From Nepenthes gracilis (taxonomy: Eukaryota > Streptophyta > Magnoliopsida > Caryophyllales > Nepenthaceae), in contig BSYO01000005.1 of assembly GCA_033239525.1 (NCBI GenBank), positions 27,311,341-27,375,340 on the forward strand: 64,000 nt of DNA, written 5' to 3'. The notes under the pieces are model-generated. The model searched no databases. It was not told where the DNA came from and was given only the letters and a program-made list of their open reading frames with translations. Of the stretch, positions 58,701 through 64,000 are shown piece after piece. Positions within the stretch are counted from its first letter, which is position 1; the number at the start of each line of letters is the position of its first letter. Made by a program: the position numbers and the translations under genes.

Positions 58701-60874
58701 ATAAACCATCGATAAAAAGTTGTCAACATAATTTACTATGGTGAATGAGCCGCCATAATTTACTATGATCCTGTGTATCATTAGCTTGCCCACATGCATT
58801 ATCAGCAGTTATTATATCTCTAATCAGCCTGTCTATTGTCATCAATCTGTGCTGCACCTGCACGGGTAACCAAGTAATAAACCTGAGTATTTAATTTTCC
58901 CAAAACAGCTCTGCTGCATAGCTCTTTGTTCCCTTGCTTAAGAAACATCTGATATAAGATTTAATGGAAAAGTACCATTTTTTTAGTATTCAAATTTTAC
59001 CGTTAATACTGTAATAATCTATTTTTAGACTTTTACATGAATGGAAGCTCTAGGCGGTGTATCAACATAAAAAGTTTTGCCTTCTAAATAGTTTGTAACA
59101 TAAATGCAACTCGAATTGGTTGGCTTGCCATGGATTCCAGCACCAGAATCATTCTTCTGGAATGCTTGAGATGGATTTGGAAGTAAATTTTCTGCAAGTC
59201 ACTTTGATTCATCCATGTGCAAAATTTTCTTGGGTTTTGTATTCATCTAATAAATTCCTATTTTTCATGTCATGCTATTGTTGATTTTGGAATCCAGTAC
59301 CCTGCTTTTACTTCTTTCTAGGGAAATATTTACATTTACTAAGATAAATGTTAAGTACTTGTGGGGGTAGTTCAAGAATATACCAAATTTCTCTCCCTGA
59401 ACTGTGCTTGTGAGTTTCCTTGCCCATTAAAGGGGAGTGTAACTGTGTAGTGGAAGCTACATGTCAGGTTTGCTTCTGGCTGATGGTCATTCTAGAGGAT
59501 GTTGAGCTCACTTAATTGAATTTATTGTGATTAATATGGGAGCTATGCGCCATTGTTGATTACCTGATATGTTTATTTTCCCTCCTGTTCCTGGGTGGAT
59601 CATTTTGCAGAATATGCCACGGCCTAAAGGTGCAGACCCTGCTGGTTTATTGCTTCGTGAGTTAGAACTCCATCCTCCGGCAGAAGAGTGGCATCGACGG
59701 AATATGTCTGGGGAGCCATGGTCTGACCTAGATGATATGGGTTCTATGGATGATGGCTTCAAGATAAGCACTTCTATTGACATGCTTGAGTCAAGTTTAG
59801 TGGAAGGCTATGATGCTTATTACGGTCCGCAAAGCCTGTGGCCAAAGAAACGCAGGTTGTCCGAAAGGGATGCTGCTTTTGGATTGAATACTTCAGTTGG
59901 ACTTGGAGCTTATCTTGGTATTATGGGATCTCGACGAGATGTTGTGACTGCTGTTTGGAAGACTGGTCTTGAAGGTGTTTGGTACAAGGTATGCTTCACA
60001 TGTCTCATTATTATTATGTTTGGAAATGCTTAATTATTTAAACTTCCTTGTTTTTATACTTGTGAAGTGGTGAGGTTCTCTGCACATGATGATATGAAGT
60101 TGATTGTATGCTTGGAAACACAATGAGGCTGTATTTGGCTTGCTTCAGCTTGCCAACCAACATGCTTTCCCCTGTATAAAGTTCTGGATAAAATCATTTA
60201 GCTTGTTAGCTACTTGTTGAGGAACAGTGCTATTGCATGTGGCCTGTATGGCAGTGGTTGGGGAAATTATGCCTTCAGAGTTGGGGCTTTTGCCCTTGGG
60301 TTCAGCTAAATGGAGGTCTACCAGACAATTTACAAAGTGACTAACTAGCAGTGCCTTTTTTTCACTTCCAAAATTGATTTTCATCCAAATTGACGTCTTC
60401 ACCAGTATGAGTTGAATTAAACATGTGGTTCTGGGTTTTTTTCTAGATGCATGCTATCGATGGACTATTTGGAAGATCAACAAAGTTTTTTGCAGGAGTC
60501 TTTAACGTGGGTAGAGGGGGTAAGAAGGCTATGTGCATTTGCCACCAACTGTTGCATACTTTGAGCAAATCCTAGTTGGTAGACCCTTTTTACACTTTGT
60601 TTTTTTCTATGATAGTCTTCTTTGTTCAGCAAGACTTTCTGATTCTTTCCCCCTCTCCCTCTGTCAATGATCCTGCACAATTGATAATTTTTCCTCATTG
60701 TAAGAACCAAATTCTGTACTGCTGCAGTGCATAAGATGTTTGCGGCAGACTTCAGCCTTCTCATCTCCTGGTTCTGCTAGTCCAGCAAGTCAGAATGACA
60801 GGGAGCTTTGGTGGATCGGTCGTTGGGCTTATGGTTGTCCAATTTGTGGTGGAGCATGGATCCGAGTTGTATAA
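31440..60874 (+). CDS. MED16: Mediator of RNA polymerase II transcription subunit 16 (whole gene, 16 exons)
   Basis: MED16/SFR6 is a tail-module subunit of the nuclear Mediator complex. In Arabidopsis it is needed for cold-acclimation, defence and nutrient-response gene expression. The join is 31440-31711, 32787-32855, 34770-34858, 38050-38162, 38345-38446, 41778-41865, 47395-47991, 49058-49676, 50138-50217, 50948-51030, 51645-51881, 53027-53198, 53536-54056, 54468-54644, 59611-59988, 60728-60874. It is 3,744 nt giving 1,247 residues with no internal stop. All introns are GT-AG and every exon phase agrees. Residues 1-61 are acidic, Ser-rich and variable; conservation starts at [12 protein letters not shown] (62). 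The N-terminal half corresponds to the WD40-type propeller. The C-terminus has paired C-x2-C motifs (C1200/C1203, C1236/C1239). The length is close to the ~1,270 residues I recall for Arabidopsis. The gene looks intact; identification is from remembered family sequence. Confidence 0.95.
31712..32786 (+). other. MED16 intron 1
   Basis: 1,075 bp, GTAATT...TCATAG. No element or RNA recognised; open frames inside it have no domain. Confidence 0.85.
32787..32855 (+). CDS. MED16: MED16 exon 2
   Basis: 69 nt encoding [22 protein letters not shown], near-invariant in plant MED16. Acceptor TCATAG|T, donor CCAAG|GTTAGC. Confidence 0.9.
32856..34769 (+). other. MED16 intron 2
   Basis: 1,914 bp. It holds a (CA)n microsatellite at 34693-34724. 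Nothing else recognised. Confidence 0.85.
34693..34724. repeat. (CA)n microsatellite
   Basis: About 16 uninterrupted CA units, followed by GCATATATAT. It ends 45 bp before the acceptor of MED16 exon 3, so length variation here would fall in the branch-point/polypyrimidine neighbourhood. Confidence 0.95.
34770..34858 (+). CDS. MED16: MED16 exon 3
   Basis: 89 nt encoding [19 protein letters not shown] and [10 protein letters not shown], matching Arabidopsis ...[24 protein letters not shown]. Acceptor ATTGTAG|C, donor GCAG|GTATTT. This exon is not apparent as an open reading frame of any length and was found by homology. Confidence 0.9.
35537..35651. repeat. 58-bp tandem duplication
   Basis: Copies start at 35537 and 35595, both AGAAATT(C/T)GGCTCCA, and continue through TTTGAAA(A/T)AGT and TATTGGTT. 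They are moderately diverged. Confidence 0.8.
36828..36990 (+). mobile_element. Au-like SINE (tRNA-derived), copy in intron 3
   Basis: An A-box-like ACAGTACGATTGCTC is followed by a B-box-like AGATTTAACCC, a GGAAACA segment, TTTGTACATATGACACTCC and a 3' part with GGGATCCTCGTGCA. This order is that of plant Au-family SINEs (…GTACAT.TGACCCTCC…GGGAGCC.TGTGCA). It is old and diverged. Confidence 0.55.
37035..37160 (+). mobile_element. Au-like SINE, second copy in intron 3
   Basis: GTAAGGTTGCTTGGATTGTG (A-box side), GGTGGTCATGGTCAAGT (B-box side), then GGGAACAATCTC, GCAATGCAAAGG and TACATCTAATCCTCCTCA, in the canonical Au SINE order. It lies in tandem with the previous copy, same orientation. Confidence 0.65.
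38050..38162 (+). CDS. MED16: MED16 exon 4
   Basis: 113 nt encoding [20 protein letters not shown] and [15 protein letters not shown], a WD-repeat-like strand. Acceptor TTATTCAG|AC, donor TTCCCAG|GTACGA, ends in phase 0. Confidence 0.93.
38345..38446 (+). CDS. MED16: MED16 exon 5
   Basis: 102 nt (34 codons) encoding [18 protein letters not shown] and [16 protein letters not shown]. Acceptor TTATTCAG|GG, donor TCACCG|GTATTC. The short intron 4 (38163-38344) holds nothing else. Confidence 0.93.
40927..40954. repeat. Poly(T)-poly(G) homopolymer block
   Basis: About 18 T directly followed by about 10 G inside intron 5. Confidence 0.85.
41195..41425. repeat. Diverged ~145-bp direct duplication
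   Basis: GATGAGGTTGATGGGAATTC...AATGGTTTGG...TTGGCATTTT near 41195-41275 recurs as GTTGAGGGTGATGGGGATTC...AATGGTTCAG...CTGGCATTTC at 41345-41423. Confidence 0.65.
41778..41865 (+). CDS. MED16: MED16 exon 6
   Basis: 88 nt encoding [20 protein letters not shown] and FLSQQPQNS, a Ser-rich loop also present in Arabidopsis. Acceptor CTATCAG|T, donor TTCAG|GTATGT, phase 1. Confidence 0.9.
42341..43235. mobile_element. Non-autonomous inverted-repeat element (hAT/MITE-like)
   Basis: The left end GGGCTCCTTTTGTTTGTGG then AAAATATTT mirrors the right end, whose complement reads GGCTCCATTTGTTTGTAG then AAAAC...GGAAAATATTTT. Subterminal GGAAAATATTTTCC-type motifs recur on both sides. The ~280-bp core (42690-42970) is GC-richer than the arms and codes for nothing I recognise. 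An 8-bp target duplication was not confirmed, so the superfamily is open. Confidence 0.65.
43490..43670 (+). mobile_element. Possible SINE-like sequence
   Basis: A tRNA-like head (GGGGCTAACGGCCAGTG...GTGTGTTCAAGCT, spaced like A and B boxes) is followed by GGCCTGAGAGTCAAATGCCC and a C-rich tail. It differs from the Au-like copies elsewhere in the gene. The call rests on box spacing alone. Confidence 0.3.
44385..44763 (+). repeat. 5' LTR of the TRIM-like element
   Basis: Shares TTTTGTTTCCAATTATCCTA (44542-44561) and many other blocks with the 3' LTR. It has a TATA-like CTCTATTTAAGAGCC at about 44572 and a CT-rich 3' third. Confidence 0.8.
45878..46283 (+). repeat. 3' LTR of the TRIM-like element
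   Basis: Parallel to the 5' LTR with small indels. The TATA-like box is CTATATAAGAATTC (about 46093-46106), and it ends CCCTACATCA. Confidence 0.8.
47266..47380. repeat. 56/59-bp tandem duplication before exon 7
   Basis: Copies start CCTGC(A/G)AATTTTATATAAA at 47266 and 47322. They are nearly identical apart from a 3-bp CTA insertion in the second. The second copy ends 14 bp before the exon 7 acceptor. Confidence 0.9.
47395..47991 (+). CDS. MED16: MED16 exon 7
   Basis: 597 nt, residues ~245-443. It encodes [59 protein letters not shown] and [18 protein letters not shown], almost identical to other plant MED16 proteins. Acceptor TTCTTCAG|CT, donor TTGAGG|GTACTT. Confidence 0.95.
47992..49057 (+). 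other. MED16 intron 7
   Basis: 1,066 bp with long pyrimidine tracts (48150-48180, 48224-48240). No element recognised. Confidence 0.85.
49058..49676 (+). CDS. MED16: MED16 exon 8
   Basis: 619 nt, residues ~444-649. It encodes [60 protein letters not shown] and STWERAIAE. It completes the propeller-like half of the protein. Acceptor CTGTGCAG|GG, donor GAGAG|GTAAAT. Confidence 0.95.
49715..49840 (+). mobile_element. Au-like SINE in MED16 intron 8
   Basis: GGCTTGGTGCAACATTAATA (A-box side), AAGTCATGGTTTGAAACC (B box), GAAATAACCTCTC and CTTCCCCAGAAT follow in the canonical Au SINE order. The 461-bp intron 8 (49677-50137) holds nothing else. Confidence 0.7.
50138..50217 (+). CDS. MED16: MED16 exon 9
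   Basis: 80 nt encoding [20 protein letters not shown] and AAEDNI, one of the most conserved blocks of plant MED16. Acceptor AATTCAG|A, donor ACATTG|GTAAGA. Confidence 0.95.
50218..50947 (+). other. MED16 intron 9
   Basis: 730 bp; nothing recognised. Confidence 0.85.
50948..51030 (+). CDS. MED16: MED16 exon 10
   Basis: 83 nt encoding [19 protein letters not shown] and QHRQQYGP. Acceptor CTCTGCAG|TT, donor GGGCCT|GTATGT, ends in phase 0. Confidence 0.94.
51031..51644 (+). other. MED16 intron 10
   Basis: 614 bp; nothing recognised. Confidence 0.85.
51645..51881 (+). CDS. MED16: MED16 exon 11
   Basis: 237 nt (79 codons): [40 protein letters not shown] and [16 protein letters not shown]. Acceptor TGCACAG|AG, donor GTACAG|GTTTGC. 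Its last 31 nt are copied again in intron 11. Confidence 0.94.
51851..52156. repeat. 152-bp tandem duplication spanning the exon 11/intron 11 junction
   Basis: Copy 1 starts TGTTGAACCTGCACTTGTTC (51851) and copy 2 TGTTGAACCAGCACTTGTTC (52003). Both run through the donor (GTACAGGTTT) and about 120 bp of intron to roughly 52002 and 52156. Copy 2 keeps a GT donor but has a 1-bp insertion (CTTAAGTG versus CTCAGTG) that would shift the frame. Confidence 0.9.
51882..53026 (+). other. MED16 intron 11
   Basis: 1,145 bp. It contains the copy of the exon 11 end (to 52156) and a separate ~224-bp duplication (52527-52915); otherwise nothing. Confidence 0.85.
52527..52915. repeat. ~224-bp diverged tandem duplication
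   Basis: TTTCCCCGTGTATGCTGTAA, GATGCAGTCTC and GTTGTCCAAGGC in 52527-52690 recur as TTTCCCAGTACATGCTGTAG, GATGCAGTGCC and GTTGTCCAAGCA in 52751-52915. Confidence 0.75.
53027..53198 (+). CDS. MED16: MED16 exon 12
   Basis: 172 nt encoding [39 protein letters not shown] and a Ser/Thr-rich tail. Acceptor GTGTAG|GC, donor AGTCAGG|GTCAGT. Confidence 0.94.
53199..53535 (+). other. MED16 intron 12
   Basis: 337 bp; nothing recognised. Confidence 0.85.
53536..54056 (+). CDS. MED16: MED16 exon 13
   Basis: 521 nt, residues ~841-1014. It encodes a variable Ser/Thr/Gly-rich start, then [51 protein letters not shown] and [11 protein letters not shown]. Acceptor TTTTTAG|GT, donor GAGGAG|GTGAGC. Confidence 0.94.
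54057..54467 (+). other. MED16 intron 13
   Basis: 411 bp; nothing recognised. Confidence 0.85.
54468..54644 (+). CDS. MED16: MED16 exon 14
   Basis: 177 nt (59 codons): [39 protein letters not shown] and [11 protein letters not shown]. Acceptor GCTGCAG|GT, donor ATGCAG|GTACCT. Confidence 0.94.
55846..56122 (+). pseudogene. petA: Plastid petA (cytochrome f) fragment in the nucleus
   Basis: Encodes [16 protein letters not shown], then [36 protein letters not shown] and [14 protein letters not shown], matching the middle of cytochrome f (IPYDMQ.KQVL.NGKK ... [27 protein letters not shown]). It covers roughly 90 codons without a stop but with many replacements. It lacks the haem-binding CxxCH region and the membrane anchor. 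It has no start of its own and is spliced out with the intron, so it is non-functional. Confidence 0.88.
56225..56320 (+). pseudogene. rpoA: Plastid rpoA 3'-end fragment
   Basis: Encodes [16 protein letters not shown], then a stop and FTKKLK, aligning with the C-terminus of plastid RNA polymerase alpha (EDVKQILGILEKHFAIDLPKN). It continues into a short 3' flank ending in a poly(T) run. It is short, so the call rests on about 25 residues. Confidence 0.6.
56613..56760 (+). pseudogene. petA: Plastid petA 3' end plus petA-psbJ spacer
   Basis: 56626-56670 encodes KGQFKKV-stop-LSEINF-stop, corresponding to the cytochrome f C-terminus KKQFEKVQLSEMNF with a CAA to TAG change. The following GATTCCTTAATTTGTCAACA and GTTGACAATTATTTATGATC are the familiar sequence downstream of petA. 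This part of petA is separated from the middle part by the rpoA fragment and unassigned DNA. Confidence 0.78.
56795..56905 (+). pseudogene. matK: Plastid matK fragment
   Basis: In one frame it encodes [19 protein letters not shown] and [15 protein letters not shown], matching the maturase K segment [30 protein letters not shown]. It ends at a poly(T) tract. About 35 codons survive. Confidence 0.82.
57014..57135 (-). pseudogene. rbcL: Plastid rbcL fragment, reversed
   Basis: The minus strand encodes [20 protein letters not shown] then [13 protein letters not shown], matching Rubisco large subunit [34 protein letters not shown], the segment containing the active-site His of HRAMHAVIDR. About 40 codons with several replacements; orientation is opposite to petA and matK. 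Confidence 0.85.
57235..57445 (-). pseudogene. atpA: Plastid atpA fragment, reversed
   Basis: The minus strand encodes [20 protein letters not shown] then [13 protein letters not shown], matching ATP synthase alpha [34 protein letters not shown]. Just upstream, in another frame, [15 protein letters not shown] matches the preceding residues, so a frameshift lies near 57350. It lies beside the rbcL fragment on the same strand. Confidence 0.87.
57487..57566 (+). pseudogene. rrn16: Plastid 16S rRNA fragment
   Basis: GATGAGTAACACATAAGAAC, then GGAAGGGGAACAACAACTGA and TTGCTAATACCCCATAGG are the 5' domain of plastid 16S rRNA (GGTGAGTAACGCGTAAGAACCT...GGGGAACAACAGCTGGAAACGGCTGCTAATACCCCGTAGG). Nearly all differences are C-to-T or G-to-A changes, as expected for methylated, decaying nuclear copies. 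Confidence 0.85.
57666..57795 (+). pseudogene. ycf1: Plastid ycf1 5' fragment
   Basis: Encodes [20 protein letters not shown] then [12 protein letters not shown], matching the start of Ycf1/Tic214 ([34 protein letters not shown]). The reading continues to an SELKLWK-like end at about 57795. It is open from 57607, but the first 20 codons are unrelated to ycf1. Confidence 0.8.
57796..58330. other. Unassigned DNA next to the plastid mosaic
   Basis: A minus-strand frame at 58282-58037 (81 codons) reads ...[20 protein letters not shown] and more. It may be another organelle-derived piece or captured gene fragment, but I cannot name a source. Confidence 0.3.
59611..59988 (+). CDS. MED16: MED16 exon 15
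   Basis: 378 nt (126 codons): [39 protein letters not shown], a variable acidic middle, then [40 protein letters not shown] and [10 protein letters not shown]. The KKRR cluster may aid nuclear import. Acceptor TTTTGCAG|AA, donor TACAAG|GTATGC. Confidence 0.95.
59989..60727 (+). other. MED16 intron 15
   Basis: 739 bp, GTATGC...GCTGCAG. Nothing recognised; the minus-strand frames here are fortuitous. Confidence 0.85.
60728..60874 (+). CDS. MED16: MED16 exon 16 (C-terminus, stop TAA)
   Basis: 147 nt encoding [15 protein letters not shown]..., [18 protein letters not shown] and IRVV, then TAA at 60872-60874. The paired CxxC motifs resemble a small zinc-binding knuckle, present also in Arabidopsis (CIRCLRQT...CPMCGGTWVRVV). 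Acceptor GCTGCAG|TG. Confidence 0.95.
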   Translation, partial: CIRCLRQTSAFSSPGSASPASQNDRELWWIGRWAYGCPICGGAWIRVV

Positions 60875-61180
60875 ATGAGGATGATGCTGTTATTCATAGT
60901 GAGATAGTTCCTTCTCCTCATTCAGGTATGGCAGAAAATTTTTTGCCCTTTGGCCTCCTTGAAGATTGTGGAAATTATTCTGATGTATTCTGTTTATAAT
61001 GCAAAATGACATTACGGTTACAGTGGAAAATTTGCCTTAATTGTCCAGTGCGCTGGTCAAGTCCCCGCATGGCCTTGCCCTTGTGTCTGAGTAAATGACC
61101 AACTCTTCTTTATTATTTTTTAAAAATATTTTTTAAGTTTCCTCAATCACTGAGGAAAAAAATAAAAATAAATCACCTTC
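60875..61180 (+). other. MED16: MED16 3' untranslated region and possible poly(A) signal
   Basis: No strong AATAAA lies close to the stop. The first AATAAA-type motif is at 61161-61166, about 287 bp downstream, after T-rich DNA. The real end of the transcript is not determined. Confidence 0.3.
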
Positions 61181-63654
61181 GAAAAGCCATCCCTAGTACA
61201 TTTCTCCTCATTCCCTTGATATTCCATCCCTTTCCCATCCCATTTCTCAATGTTTCAAGCAAATTTATTCAAATCATAACCTCAGACATGTGTATATCAT
61301 AACTTTGAACACTTGCAAGGAAAGATTCAATATAATTCTAACTGCCAACTACAAAAGACTGTGATCTCTGTGAACAGAAAAAGAAAAAAAAAAGGCAAAA
61401 TCATAAAATCTTTCAAAGTCCTATCTGGTGACAATCAAATCACACCATCTCTGTTTATCCAATGAATCACAAAGTGTTATGGTTCTTACATATGATTTCT
61501 TAATTTATTTAGAAGTAATTCATGAGATTATGCACCTTTTGATTCACTTGAAGAGAATTTTGTCTAATATTGAATTATTAATTATGTGAATGATTGATTA
61601 TGAGTTAATCTAAATGAAATGGAGTTCTACTTGTTCCAAAGGGTGGATTTGTCAAACTTGTTCAACCATTGACGAGTAATCCTAATGTGGGGGAATTGGT
61701 TTGGGATCCGTAGTAAATTTCATTAGAAATATTGTCGTATCAACATTGTATATGAGACATTTGAAATGTCTCTCAAATGTTCACCAATTATTTGACCGGG
61801 TATTTGAGCCATTACAATAGTTGAGTTTATTTATAAGAATGTTTTGTATAAATAATTTGCTTCTTAATTTTTGACCCCCTCAATTTCTATGAACACCTCA
61901 CCCCCCAATCATTGCAATGGGATTGTTTTGTTATGTCTAAAATTTCATAGATATAAATAATATATAGATAAAGATCAAATATTATGGAAAAACTTTCTAT
62001 ACTTATATAAATAGTCTTTTTGCTCCATATACAATCAATATAAACTATTCCACTTAAATGATTATCTATTTTTTATATGGTAATATCAATAGGGTCGTGG
62101 TCGTATTGATATCAGTTGTGGCCATATTAGTAACAACATTGGTCAATACTAGCTGATATATTGACCAAATATTTAGTATATTGTTCAGTATTTTAAATGA
62201 CGACCAATATATTTTAATTTTACCATGGTATCGGAAAATATCGGTATTGGGGGCCAATACTGTTATATATCAGTTGATTTTTTCATCCATTGGCCCCTTT
62301 GTTTTTCTGAAAATGAATATTTGGCTGCTTAATAATTAAAAAAATACCTCTTTCCATGTCCTCATAAGTCATAGCATCTCCATTTGCCACAACAATCTGT
62401 CACATGCTTAACCTCCTAGAAGATGATCGTTTCAACTAACCCCACTCCGTAAATCACATATTTCTGTGCTGAAAAGAATAGGTCAGTTCATAAACTTCTT
62501 ATTACATTGTTAAAGGCGCGCCAAAGCTCAAGGATCAAAACCTAGTGCCTCATCATATCTAGGTGAAGTTCATACCAAGAAGCATGCACCTATTTCGAGG
62601 ACAAGGTGCACGCCCTTGAACTACTCAATCCTCGTAGGGGTGGTTTTTTTCTAGAAAACAATTTTTTTTTTTTTGCATTAGTTATTTATATTAATTATTA
62701 TTTTTTATTCTAACTTGGTTTTTGTAATATTAGGATCGATAAAAGTAATTAGTGATTGATTAGAATAATAGATGAAAATTATGATAAAAATAATAAATTT
62801 ATATTTAAGAATGGTTATTTTACACAGAACTATGTAGCAAAAATTATTAAAGTAAATAAGGAGGCTACGTACACTAAATTGAGAAATATAAAAACTTTGA
62901 ATGATAAGTGTCTCTAGGGCTACTCTATTGTAATTTGTAAATGATATTCTAACTTAAAGAGATATATACAAATAAAGAAGTCATTCGAGCCTATAAGCTA
63001 ACAAAGAAGAAAAAAATAAACTATTTTTTGATAATGATGATAAACACTAGTTTTTTATTGAGTATCTTAATCACAATATTTAAAGTTTTAAATAAATTTT
63101 ATGTGCTTGTGGTGAATTGTTTCTATTAATTACTATTTTTTATATTGTTAGTTGATCTATGAATATAAGATTGCCGTCAAAAATATTTTTTTTATTTCCT
63201 TATTTTATTATTAGCTCTAATAATTAAAATTCATGATAAAAACATCCTCTAAATATGTTTCATAAATGGGCATCTCATTTTCATCATGGCTACACTTGCG
63301 CTTTGTGTCTAGTCCCTAGAGACCCTCTGCACCTTGATGCATCTTTGACAACGCTCCACTGCACTAAATGCAGTTGGTCTTTTAATGCATGTGACCTTTT
63401 AAAATTTGAGATCTGTGATTGCGGTAAAGTAAGTCTTTTACTTGTAGATAGAGAGAGATTCCATGACCAGGAAAACCAGTACAAAGGAAAGAAAAACAGG
63501 AGATATATTCCATTTTTCATTTGCCTTGTTTTTTGAGTAGGAAAGTATGGCTCAATGAAATAGTAGTTGTTATTAAATCAGTTGCATCTATAAACAGAGG
63601 AAAAAGGACAATCTATGATTGCTGGTTCATTTAACAACTCTCTTTTGTGGAAAA
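61181..63654. other. Intergenic DNA downstream of MED16
   Basis: AT-rich. 62090-62290 repeats GATATTG/CCAATAT motifs also seen at 54740-54950. 62510-62640 has a GGCGCGCC-containing repeat-like segment. A frame at 63255-63536 is cysteine-rich (CALC, CTKC, CDC) but I cannot assign it to a family. Confidence 0.45.
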
Positions 63655-63659
63655 TCATA

Positions 63660-63790
63660 ATCTATTACACACGCCTCAAGGGCCAAAAGTATGCAGTTCT
63701 GACCTTACATTCTAAGAGGCCGTTTTTGGAGTTGAATCCATGACCCTTAGGAACAACCTCTGCTAGTGTGGCAATTCTGACCCTCACTGT
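63660..63790 (-). mobile_element. Au-like SINE, minus strand
   Basis: The minus strand reads AGAGGTTGTTCCTAAGGGTC, ATGGATTCAACTCC (B box), AAAAACGGCCTCTTAGAATG and AAGGTCAGAACTGCATAC, in the order of plant Au SINEs (GGTCATGGGTTCAAATCC...AACAGCCTCTTGCA...GGTAAGGCTGCGTACA). Confidence 0.65.
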
Positions 63791-64000
63791 CTTTTTTCGA
63801 GATTACGCCCCTCCCAATATTTTGCAGCTCCAATCCAGATGGTTAGACTTCTTGTTCCTTTAGTTGAAGGCTGTTTTTCTTTCAGATGTTCATTCGATCT
63901 ACCTTTGATGCATCTGCTCTACTAAGATTAATTATTGTGCCGTGGACCTGTACACCATATGGTTGAAAATATCAGAATTGATCATTGCCTTATCGGTATC
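63791..64000. other. Window end, nothing recognised
   Basis: No gene or repeat boundary seen before the sequence is cut off. Confidence 0.5.

Larger units (their letters stand above)
54645..59610 (+). other. MED16 intron 14 (5.0 kb) carrying a plastid-DNA mosaic
   Basis: The middle of the intron (55846 to about 57800, perhaps 58300) is a mosaic of plastid-derived fragments, listed separately. 54740-54950 has GATATTGGCCAATAT-type repetitive sequence also found near 62090-62290. 58300-59610 shows nothing recognisable. Confidence 0.85.

Overview
The window is plant nuclear DNA: AT-rich, with very large GT-AG introns, many decayed retrotransposons, tRNA-derived SINEs, and scrambled plastid DNA sitting inside a nuclear intron. 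It comes from an angiosperm; I cannot name the species. Only one intact protein-coding gene can be supported. It is MED16 (SFR6), a tail-module subunit of the Mediator co-activator of RNA polymerase II. It lies on the + strand with its start codon at 31440 and stop at 60874. I could join 16 exons in a single continuous frame (3,744 nt, 1,247 residues) across 15 canonical introns.

Positions 1-31150 are repeat-rich intergenic DNA without a convincing host gene. In order they hold: an LTR-like sequence cut by the window edge (1-1809); a low-copy-looking stretch with a possible minus-strand leader exon (1810-3080); an LTR-type promoter fragment with 19-bp tandem repeats (about 3950-4385); two related copies of a ~0.95 kb repeat (4892-5845 and 14098-15035); a second LTR-like sequence (about 7450-9738); a Ty1/copia-like LTR fragment with 44-bp tandem repeats (about 12080-12900); a very AT-rich inverted-repeat element (about 17275-18350); a LINE tail (21640-22065); a gag-only copia-type element with two LTRs (23693 to about 27690); and a LINE reverse-transcriptase relic (29640-30700). 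Between these lies AT-rich DNA in which I see nothing.

Positions 31150-60874 are MED16. Exons make up only about 13% of the 29.4 kb gene. Introns 3, 5, 6 and 14 are each more than 3 kb and carry insertions: SINEs (introns 3 and 8), a ~0.9 kb inverted-repeat element and a ~1.9 kb TRIM-like LTR element (both intron 6), local tandem duplications (introns 3, 5, 6 and 11), and in intron 14 a mosaic of plastid fragments (petA, rpoA, petA 3' end, matK, rbcL, atpA, 16S rRNA, ycf1) in scrambled order and mixed orientation.

Positions 60875-64000 are the MED16 3' flank plus intergenic DNA with a minus-strand SINE. I found no novel enzymatic or defence system. The most unusual features are the plastid mosaic inside a Mediator gene, the gag-only retroelement, and the duplication of the exon 11/intron 11 junction of MED16. 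All identifications come from reading the sequence and remembered family signatures; no database search was run.
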